From positions 1 to 5,616 of the forward strand of contig JAFDIG010000182.1 in assembly GCA_019308145.1 (NCBI GenBank): a stretch of 5,616 bases of DNA, in the 5' to 3' direction. Positions within the stretch are counted from its first letter, which is position 1. Every line of letters begins with the position of its first letter. Source of the stretch: Deltaproteobacteria bacterium (GTDB lineage: Bacteria; Desulfobacterota; JAFDIG01). Positions 1 to 4,878 of the stretch are shown here, one piece after another. The notes under the pieces are model-generated. The model did no database searches. It was not told where the DNA came from and saw only the letters and a program-made list of their open reading frames with translations. Both the position numbers and the translations under genes were made by a program.

Positions 1-612
1 CCAAAGATCTACAATAGGTTGATTTCTTAAAGAAGGATATATAATATGATCTGGTCCTAAATCTGTTGCAATTACCTTCATTCCTAACCAGGAGAGATAA
101 GAAAGTACCATGGAGCCAATCCAGAGATCCTTTGTTTTTCTTGCTTCAGCTATATATCCCTGAACAGGTGCCAAACTAAATATAAAGAATGCTGGTTTTC
201 CTTCACAGATGGAGAGAGCAGAGACTAAAGAGCTATGATGCCAGATAGAATGGTCAGGAGTTCTTGTATCTGCTGGTACTAAATGCCATATGGGTCCAAG
301 TTTCTTTTCATTTTCTGCTAAAAATTGTGGTAAAACTCTCCATAAAGATAGAAAAATCTTCTTTGGGGACTCATGCGCAATATTATTGAACCACTTTTTT
401 AAAAGCTTATGTACTTCAGTAGACATTGGAAGTTCTTTTTTAACATTTATTGATTCAGGAGAAATAGGATGGGTTATCTCTAACCCCATATCATTAACAT
501 CCACTTTTAACATACTTTCTTTATACAAAGGCATTGGGGGACGATCAGCAGCTGATGCTATCATATCAGATACTTGATGAACATTTTCATCAAGAGTGTA
601 TCCTTTTATCAT
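1..612 (-). CDS. cmr2: Cas10/Cmr2, frame-shifted main part (partial, off left edge)
   Basis: This is the continuation of the type III-B effector large subunit Cas10 (Cmr2), which in the family carries an HD nuclease domain and Palm domains that make cyclic oligoadenylate. My translation of the reverse strand is open from 624 to the window edge (a TAG at 627-625 bounds it upstream), and the first ATG is at 612-610. It gives 204 codons in the window. Recognisable Cmr2 sequence includes SDMIASAADRPPMP, then PADTRTPDHSIWHHSSLVSAL-like HD-domain residues, then APVQGYIAEARKTKDLW, LSYLSWLGMKVIATDLGPD and the segment ending IVDLW. The Palm GGDD motif and zinc finger would lie beyond the left edge. 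This frame is not the one opened by the normal start at 790; a 67-bp duplication separates them. If translation restarted at 612 (upstream Shine-Dalgarno is poor), the product would lack the first 38 residues, including the HDPP motif. Family assignment is secure; whether this segment is ever translated is inference. Confidence 0.88.
   Translation of the reverse strand, partial: MIKGYTLDENVHQVSDMIASAADRPPMPLYKESMLKVDVNDMGLEITHPISPESINVKKELPMSTEVHKLLKKWFNNIAHESPKKIFLSLWRVLPQFLAENEKKLGPIWHLVPADTRTPDHSIWHHSSLVSALSICEGKPAFFIFSLAPVQGYIAEARKTKDLWIGSMVLSYLSWLGMKVIATDLGPDHIIYPSLRNQPIVDLW
573..594. repeat. Perfect inverted repeat (hairpin) in duplication copy 1
   Basis: Arms CTTGATGAA (573-581) and TTCATCAAG (586-594) are perfect reverse complements separated by a 4-nt loop. 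The same hairpin recurs in the other copy. In the intact gene it encodes the Cas10 stretch LDENVHQ. In this copy the TGA that ends the N-terminal Cas10 fragment (592-590, minus strand) lies inside the stem. Confidence 0.8.
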
Positions 613-790
613 TTCTAAAAGATGCTATCATATCAGATACTTGATGAACATTTTCATCAAGAGTGTATCCTTTTATCATTTCTAAAAGTTCTTTTGACAA
701 ATCGACATGAGTTGCAATTGACAAAAATTTATGGGGTGGATCATGTAAAAATGCTTGAATCTTTTTTTCCCAATAAATATCCTTATTCAT
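590..790 (-). CDS. cmr2: Cas10/Cmr2 N-terminal fragment, truncated by frameshift
   Basis: This is the true 5' end of cmr2: a 66-residue frame starting at ATG 790-788, two bases after the cmr1 stop and 5 nt after an AAGGGGG ribosome binding site. Residues 11-21 (IQAFLHDPPHK) match the conserved Cmr2 N-terminus, with H16-D17 the HD pair expected for the permuted HD nuclease domain of Cas10. The Cmr2-like reading continues to about S57 (SDMIAS). The last nine residues (FRNDKRIHS) are out-of-frame sequence from the second repeat copy and end at TGA 592-590. In an intact gene S57 would be followed by AADRPPMP, which is found in the other frame at 552 and below. The fragment is too short to fold as an HD domain alone. 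It is either the product of a real duplication or of an assembly error; the sequence alone cannot decide. Confidence 0.85.
   Translation of the reverse strand: MNKDIYWEKKIQAFLHDPPHKFLSIATHVDLSKELLEMIKGYTLDENVHQVSDMIASFRNDKRIHS
640..661. repeat. Perfect inverted repeat (hairpin) in duplication copy 2
   Basis: This is the second occurrence of the 9-bp-arm, 4-nt-loop hairpin (arms 640-648 and 653-661), inside the second unit of the tandem duplication. Here it is read in the normal Cas10 frame. Two identical hairpins 67 bp apart can pair internally or with each other, which is a plausible aid to slippage. Confidence 0.8.
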
Positions 791-792
791 TT

Positions 793-1839
793 TTACCCCC
801 TTATATTTATTGCATACTTTGATATCTCATTTAAAAACCTTTGGTTAATACTTAGAAATTTTTGATCCACTTCATTTATCTTTTCATCTTTAAAGAGAGT
901 AGGAGAAAACCTTGCTGGTAGATACAAAATTGTTGGCACAAAACTATTATTATGAAATGCTACATGAATGAAATAAGGTGATGCTCGTCGCTGTAATTTG
1001 TTATCAAATTTTATATTACTTAATGGATATCCAAGGAATATTCTTTTTCTCGTAGGTAAAATTTTCCTACCAGTTATATAATATTTACCTACCAATGCTA
1101 ACGCATCCTGCCAGCTATTTTGGGGTTTAAATTGTAAGTAGATGCTATTTTTAGAAAAACCTGTATAAGGTGGCAAACCATTATAGCTGTTTTTGATTTT
1201 ATCAATTAATTTTGGTTCAACTAAAGATGTTGTAAACTCGTCTCCTAAGGGAGCAAATATATCTTTTCTATTTAATAACAATGTTGAACCAAAACCTTTT
1301 CTTGATCTGCTTCCTAAACCACCAAAGTTTACTAATCCCCATAAAGCCTTTAGAAATTCTTCTTCTTCATTTTTATCTATTGGTTTTGAAAATATAAAGG
1401 ATATATTGAATTTAGTTCCTGAATCAAAAAAAGCCCTACTTGTCTCTACTGCTTTATTTTTTTTATTCCATAGGTAAACACCATAGCCTAAATAATCAAT
1501 AGGGCTTACTAAGTGCCCTGCTGAGGATACTTTTAAATTTTTGTCAAGTTTGGGTGATCTTATACCTCTGTTTTTATATGATTCAAGTTTAGTTATTTTT
1601 ATAGAAAATTTACTTGCCCCTTTCTTCTTTTCTTTATCTTCTAATGATGTTCCAAATAACCTCTCTTCTTTATCTTTTATTTCGTTTTTCTCATATTTTA
1701 GTTTTGCTCCAACTATCGCTCTCCACCAAAACCTAAGCAACCCTTTAATGCTTGGTGCTCTTATCTCTGCTTTGTTATTATCTGCTCCGCTTAGAAACAT
1801 TGGTGTAACTACTTCGAATTTACAGTTTATAATCTTCAT
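793..1839 (-). CDS. cmr1: Type III-B CRISPR RAMP protein Cmr1
   Basis: This is a 348-residue Cmr1, a Cas7-like RAMP subunit of the type III-B Cmr effector; in characterised complexes Cmr1 sits at the end of the backbone towards the crRNA 3' end. Visible hallmarks are TPMFLSGAD (12-20) followed by E25-R27 and the signature APSIKGLLRFWWRA (28-41), LFG (61-63), YLGYG (116-120), the glycine-rich WGLVNFGGLGSRSRKGFGS (167-185) and RRASP (284-288). Length is in the usual range for the family and the frame is intact. The start at ATG 1839 is supported by a perfect AAGGAGG 8 nt upstream. The gene lies 13 bp downstream of cas6, and its stop is 2 nt before the cmr2 start, so it is the middle gene of the operon seen here. 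There are no predicted membrane or secretion signals; it should be cytoplasmic. Confidence 0.95.
   Translation of the reverse strand: MKIINCKFEVVTPMFLSGADNNKAEIRAPSIKGLLRFWWRAIVGAKLKYEKNEIKDKEERLFGTSLEDKEKKKGASKFSIKITKLESYKNRGIRSPKLDKNLKVSSAGHLVSPIDYLGYGVYLWNKKNKAVETSRAFFDSGTKFNISFIFSKPIDKNEEEEFLKALWGLVNFGGLGSRSRKGFGSTLLLNRKDIFAPLGDEFTTSLVEPKLIDKIKNSYNGLPPYTGFSKNSIYLQFKPQNSWQDALALVGKYYITGRKILPTRKRIFLGYPLSNIKFDNKLQRRASPYFIHVAFHNNSFVPTILYLPARFSPTLFKDEKINEVDQKFLSINQRFLNEISKYAINIRG
796..802 (-). promoter_or_regulatory. Ribosome binding site of cmr2
   Basis: On the minus strand AAGGGGG lies within the last codons of cmr1, 5 nt before the cmr2 ATG at 790. It supports that start and suggests coupled translation of cmr1 and cmr2. 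Confidence 0.6.
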
Positions 1840-1847
1840 ATAACTTT

Positions 1848-1854
1848 CCTCCTT
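1848..1854 (-). promoter_or_regulatory. Ribosome binding site of cmr1
   Basis: AAGGAGG on the minus strand lies 8 nt before the cmr1 ATG at 1839 and overlaps the cas6 TAA (1855-1853). It fixes the cmr1 start and points to translational coupling with cas6. Confidence 0.85.
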
Positions 1855-2806
1855 ATTTATTATTTTTTATCACATACTTGCCCATGCCAAAAACAGTTCC
1901 TTTGCCAACATGGATATATTCACCTAATACAAGAAATGGAAAAAATTTTGTTAATTCACCTTGATATGTTACATCTCCTACCATTCCCCCCATATTGATA
2001 TGCCGCTTTTGGCGATGTGAATATCTTTCCCAATCCATATATCTTAAATTGTAAGAAATTGTTTTTATACTTTTGCTCTCATTAATTAATCCTTTAAAAT
2101 CAATATGAGATAATTCTTTTTCTAAATGAAAGTATGAAAGAAGGGAGATACGTCTTAAAAGTGTTCTAAAAAGCAAATGAAACGGTATATCATTACTATA
2201 TTTACCTTCAAAAGTAATTCTTGTTGGGGTAATAAATGTTATATTTAATATGTTTGTATCCTTGTAATTATTTATAATTTCATTGAATTTGATTTTATGA
2301 TTTACATTTGAGAGCATTCCCTCTCCTTTTCTATAAACCTTAACATTTTTACCATTTAAACTATTTACCCATACTTCATTTAGTTCAAATTTTCCCCTTC
2401 CTTTTCCAATACCAAACCTCCCCATCCTTTTTACTGCTGTTATGAAGAAGGAGAGATAATCAATAGCTTTTCCTATTAATGTTAATTCAAAATTTATCTT
2501 TTCATATGGATAATATTCGTTTTTTCCTTTTAATGGGGGGATAAGGATAAAAGGATGGGGCGTTGATGTATACTTTTTCATCATTTTTGTATTCTTTGGC
2601 GGCGGGGTTTCAAATAGATAAATATATGCACATCTATTTTTTATTGGGCATTCATTACAATTGGATAATCCTATATAACAAACCGAATTTTTTAACGCTT
2701 TACCAAAAGCTCCTCTGAATGTTGAACCTTTATATGGAGGAAGAATTATTTTTTCTATAGCAGTTAATATAAAACTATATCTTGCAATATAGAAATGAGA
2801 TATCAT
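1853..2806 (-). CDS. cas6: CRISPR pre-crRNA endoribonuclease Cas6
   Basis: Cas6 RAMP-fold RNase of the type often paired with type III systems; it would cut CRISPR repeats in the precursor transcript to yield crRNAs loaded on the Cmr complex. I start it at ATG 2806 (317 aa), giving MISHFYIARYSF, which resembles family N-termini; an in-frame TTG at 2824 would add six residues, and neither start has a strong Shine-Dalgarno (only GGA about 9 nt before the ATG). Counting from the TTG, the family pattern LPPYKGSTFRGAFGKALK spans 29-46, cysteines 49, 56, 59 and 65 form a compact Cys cluster before AYIYLFETPPP, MGRFGIGKGRGKF (134-146) is glycine-rich, and the C-terminal RAMP glycine loop is HVGKGTVFGMGKY (305-317). 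The catalytic residue cannot be assigned by eye, since active sites vary in Cas6. It is the first gene of the visible operon, divergent from dusB. Confidence 0.9.
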   Translation of the reverse strand: MISHFYIARYSFILTAIEKIILPPYKGSTFRGAFGKALKNSVCYIGLSNCNECPIKNRCAYIYLFETPPPKNTKMMKKYTSTPHPFILIPPLKGKNEYYPYEKINFELTLIGKAIDYLSFFITAVKRMGRFGIGKGRGKFELNEVWVNSLNGKNVKVYRKGEGMLSNVNHKIKFNEIINNYKDTNILNITFITPTRITFEGKYSNDIPFHLLFRTLLRRISLLSYFHLEKELSHIDFKGLINESKSIKTISYNLRYMDWERYSHRQKRHINMGGMVGDVTYQGELTKFFPFLVLGEYIHVGKGTVFGMGKYVIKNNK

Positions 2807-2845
2807 TTTTTTTATCCAAATCAATAAAGAAATAATTTTTAAAAA

Positions 2846-2876
2846 TTTATATTTTTATACCACCCCTTTATGACAA
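2846..2876 (-). promoter_or_regulatory. Possible promoter of the cas6-cmr operon
   Basis: On the minus strand TTGTCA (2876-2871, five of six matches to TTGACA) is followed after 19 nt by TATAAA (2851-2846); another TATAAA lies closer, at 2859-2854. The spacing is not ideal and the region is very AT-rich, so this is a weak call. The -35 candidate lies inside the imperfect operator-like element at 2868-2888. Confidence 0.3.
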
Positions 2877-2888
2877 ATTAGGTCACAA
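2868..2888. promoter_or_regulatory. Imperfect dyad related to the 2993-3013 palindrome
   Basis: TTATGAC (2868-2874) and GTCACAA (2882-2888) form an imperfect dyad with a 7-nt centre, matching at six of seven arm positions. The right arm GTCACAA and the TGACAA core are shared with the perfect palindrome about 120 bp away. It overlaps the candidate cas6 -35 box. A degenerate second binding site for the same regulator is inference. Confidence 0.35.
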
Positions 2889-2992
2889 TGATTTAACCTT
2901 TTTAATTTTTTAGATTGAATATTATATTATTTTCCTCTATGATTTTTTATAGCATATCTTTTTTAATTATGCAATTATAAAAAATTTTGTAT

Positions 2993-3013
2993 TTTTGTGA
3001 CAATGTCACAAAA
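2993..3013. promoter_or_regulatory. Perfect 21-bp palindrome, probable operator
   Basis: Two 10-bp arms, TTTTGTGACA and its exact reverse complement, flank a single central A. It lies 56 bp upstream of the dusB start and about 190 bp upstream of cas6, in the divergent intergenic region. The TGTGA/TCACA half-sites recall Crp/Fnr-family sites, but the spacer is 5 nt where the classical CRP site has 6, so the regulator is not identified. There is no U-tract suggesting a terminator for either flanking gene, and both genes diverge from here, so an operator is the more likely role. Confidence 0.6.
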
Positions 3014-3028
3014 GTTAAAAAAAATCTT

Positions 3029-3057
3029 TTGAAATACTATTTTAGTTGCAATATAGA
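3029..3057 (+). promoter_or_regulatory. Candidate sigma-70-type promoter of dusB
   Basis: TTGAAA (3029-3034) and TATAGA (3052-3057) are separated by 17 nt. The transcription start would fall around 3064, giving a nearly leaderless mRNA, which fits the absence of a Shine-Dalgarno before the dusB ATG. The perfect palindrome ends 15 bp upstream of the -35, a position suited to activation. It is a prediction in AT-rich DNA only. Confidence 0.4.
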
Positions 3058-3068
3058 ACTCTATTAAT

Positions 3069-4085
3069 ATGAATCCTTTTATAAAAGATCACTTTTTTAT
3101 TGGTAAAGTTAAAATTCCTGGTAGGGCATTGCTTGCCCCTATGGCAGGGATAACTGATATGCCTTTTAGGCTTATTGCTAAAAAAAATGGGGCAGCTCTT
3201 GTTGTAACTGAAATGGTAAGTGCGGTTGCTTTAGTTAAAAACAATTCTCGTACATTTGATTTGCTCTCTTTTGATGTTTGTGAGCATCCAATATCTGTCC
3301 AAATCTTTGGTGCAGAACCTTTTATTATGGCAGAAGCAGCAAAAATTGTTGAAGATAGAGGATTTGATATCATTGATATCAACATGGGATGCCCTATAAA
3401 AAAGGTGATAAAACAAGGGGCAGGAGCAGCATTATTAAAAGAGATAGAAAAAGCAAAAGAAATAATCGCAAAAGTAAAAAAAGCAGTTAAAATTCCCCTT
3501 ACAGTAAAGATTCGCTCTGGATGGGACAAAAGCAGCAGAAACTTTTTAGAAATTGGCTATATGGCGGAACAAGAGGGTGTTGATGCGGTTATTTTGCATC
3601 CAAGGCTAAAAAGAGATGGTTTTTCTGGAAAAGCAAGATGGGAGGATATTTCCGAGTTAAAATCAAGATTAAGCATACCTGTTATTGGAAATGGTGATAT
3701 AAAAAAGGGGGATGATGCAAAAAGGATGATTGAGACAACTAATTGTGATGCAGTTATGATAGGAAGAGGGTCCTTGGGAAATCCTTGGATATTTAAAGAG
3801 GTAAATGCTGCTATTACTAAAGAAAGAATCCCTAATCCACCAAGTCGTGAACAAAAAGGGATAATCCTTTTAAAACATCTTTACTTAGCAGTAAAATTTA
3901 AGGGAGAGCTAAGAGGCGTAAGGGAAATGCGAAAACATATGGGTTGGTATAGTAAAGGCTTAGCTGCTGGGAGCAATTTTAGGAAGCTTGCACATCAAGT
4001 TAATACATTTTTACAAGCAAAGGCATTGATCATTGATTTTTTTCATCTAAAAGATGAAGATAGTCTTGGATGGGCTTTTGAGTAG
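3069..4085 (+). CDS. dusB: tRNA-dihydrouridine synthase (DusB/NifR3 type)
   Basis: FMN-dependent enzyme that reduces uridine to dihydrouridine in tRNA using NAD(P)H; cytoplasmic. The 338-residue frame is complete. The TIM-barrel shows LAPMAGITDMPFR (22-34), VTEMVSA (46-52), the catalytic-cysteine motif INMGCP with C108, GAGAALL (117-123), VKIRSGW (146-152) with the conserved lysine K147, LHPR (176-179), the FMN phosphate-binding IGNGDI (206-211) and IGRGSLGNPWIF (231-242). The C-terminal helical RNA-binding domain contains MRKHMGWYSKG (287-297). LHPR replaces the more usual HGR/HAR. The DusB subclass is assigned by overall resemblance and is less sure than the Dus family. No Shine-Dalgarno precedes ATG 3069, but the next ATG is in the APMAG motif, so this start is the only sensible one. 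It forms an operon with the hydrolase gene. Confidence 0.95.
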   Translation: MNPFIKDHFFIGKVKIPGRALLAPMAGITDMPFRLIAKKNGAALVVTEMVSAVALVKNNSRTFDLLSFDVCEHPISVQIFGAEPFIMAEAAKIVEDRGFDIIDINMGCPIKKVIKQGAGAALLKEIEKAKEIIAKVKKAVKIPLTVKIRSGWDKSSRNFLEIGYMAEQEGVDAVILHPRLKRDGFSGKARWEDISELKSRLSIPVIGNGDIKKGDDAKRMIETTNCDAVMIGRGSLGNPWIFKEVNAAITKERIPNPPSREQKGIILLKHLYLAVKFKGELRGVREMRKHMGWYSKGLAAGSNFRKLAHQVNTFLQAKALIIDFFHLKDEDSLGWAFE

Positions 4086-4089
4086 GAGG
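4084..4089 (+). promoter_or_regulatory. Ribosome binding site of the hydrolase gene
   Basis: AGGAGG overlaps the dusB TAG stop (4083-4085) and lies 6 nt before ATG 4096. An ATG-TAG start-stop pair at 4090-4095 fills that spacer, but abuts the AGGAGG with no spacing and so should not be used. The overlap indicates coupling to dusB. Confidence 0.8.
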
Positions 4090-4095
4090 ATGTAG

Positions 4096-4842
4096 ATGTT
4101 TGTATCAATAAATGGAAAGAAGATCCATTTTAAAAGGGTAGGGGAAGATTTAAAAATAACTCCTCTGTTTATTCATGGTGCAGGGGCAAACTTAAATGTA
4201 TGGGAATTTCAAATGAGTGAGTGCGAAGGTATTTACATAGATTTGCCTGGGCATGGAAAATCCGAAGGAGAGGGTGAGAAGGACATAGATAACTATTCTC
4301 AATTTATAAAGGATTTCATTGACACCATGAATTTAAAAAAGGTTGTATTAGTTGGTCATTCAATGGGTGGAGCAATTGCTTTAAACTATGCAGTAAAATA
4401 CCAAGAGAATTTAGCAGGTCTTGTTTTGGTTGCAACTGGTCCTACTCTTAAAGTAGATCCTCGTTTTTTAGATGGCTTAAAGGGGGATTTAAATAATACT
4501 ATTGAGATGATTTCTAAATATGCTTTTATGAAAGGTATATCAAAAGCCTTATTGAGAAGGCTAAAAGATATTATGCTTTCTACTAAACCTGATATTATCT
4601 ACCAAGATTTTTTTGCTTGCTCTCTTTTTGATAAAAGGGATGATATTTATAAAATTAAAAATTCTACAATGATCATTGCAGGGGAGAGGGATTTATTAAC
4701 ACCTTTAGAGTTATCCCTTTTTATGCTTGAAAAAATACCAAAAGCTCATCTCGTTGTAATACCTGATGCAGGTCATATGGTAATGATAGAAAAAGCAAAA
4801 GATTTTAATAAAGAGTTTTTATCATTTATAAATGAGATTTAA
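4096..4842 (+). CDS. Alpha/beta-fold hydrolase
   Basis: A complete 248-residue alpha/beta hydrolase, of the size of small soluble esterases and related enzymes. The oxyanion-hole motif is FIHGAG (25-30), followed by DLPGHGKSEG (49-58). The nucleophile elbow is VGHSMGG (86-92) with S89, the acidic residue is D199 in AGERDLLTP (195-203), and the catalytic histidine is H227 in DAGHMVMIEK (224-233). The full Ser-Asp-His triad is therefore present and the enzyme is probably active. A short lid lies around 120-185. No signal peptide is seen. The substrate cannot be told from sequence; carboxylesterase, lactonase or thioesterase-like activity are all possible. It sits 10 bp after dusB with an overlapping ribosome binding site, so it is co-transcribed, but no functional tie to tRNA modification is evident. 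The downstream 36 bp to the opposing symporter gene are AT-rich with no GC-rich terminator hairpin. Confidence 0.93.
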   Translation: MFVSINGKKIHFKRVGEDLKITPLFIHGAGANLNVWEFQMSECEGIYIDLPGHGKSEGEGEKDIDNYSQFIKDFIDTMNLKKVVLVGHSMGGAIALNYAVKYQENLAGLVLVATGPTLKVDPRFLDGLKGDLNNTIEMISKYAFMKGISKALLRRLKDIMLSTKPDIIYQDFFACSLFDKRDDIYKIKNSTMIIAGERDLLTPLELSLFMLEKIPKAHLVVIPDAGHMVMIEKAKDFNKEFLSFINEI

Positions 4843-4878
4843 ATATTTAAAAAATAAGAGATAAAAGATATATAAAAT

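Larger units (their letters stand above)
554..687. repeat. 67-bp perfect tandem duplication within cmr2
   Basis: Positions 554-620 and 621-687 are identical over all 67 bases, head to tail with no spacer. Identity extends one further base to the right (621 = 688) and none to the left (553 t against 620 a), so the junction has only 1-bp microhomology. Because 67 = 3x22+1, the second copy shifts the reading frame. Deleting one copy joins ...SDMIAS to AADRPPMP in frame and restores Cas10. No other copy of the unit occurs in the window. Confidence 0.97.

Noticed and set aside
290..577. Plus-strand open frame of about 95 codons
   Set aside because: It is antisense to clear Cas10 coding sequence, has no recognisable family resemblance, and looks like a shadow frame.
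590..640. Programmed ribosomal frameshift joining the two Cas10 frames
   Set aside because: No canonical slippery heptamer or in-frame stop with stimulator suited to the needed +1 shift; the product would also hold a duplicated 22-residue stretch. The duplication explains the break fully.
554..687. Reading the 67-bp direct repeats as a CRISPR array remnant or mobile-element target duplication
   Set aside because: The units abut with no spacer, encode conserved Cas10 residues, and no element lies between or beside them.
1193..1843. Plus-strand open frames opposite cmr1
   Set aside because: Low-complexity F/S/L-rich translations typical of the complement of AT-rich lysine-rich coding sequence; cmr1 has full family motifs.
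2859..2870. SD-like AAAGGGGTGG upstream of cas6 as the start of a small gene
   Set aside because: No start codon with a meaningful open frame follows at suitable distance before the cas6 start.
3089..3529. Minus-strand open frame of 146 codons opposite dusB
   Set aside because: It mirrors dusB coding sequence; dusB carries all catalytic motifs and the antisense frame has none.
4843..4878. Bidirectional terminator between the convergent hydrolase and symporter genes
   Set aside because: The gap is only A/T-rich with T-runs; no stem with meaningful G/C pairing could be found, so I do not annotate a terminator.
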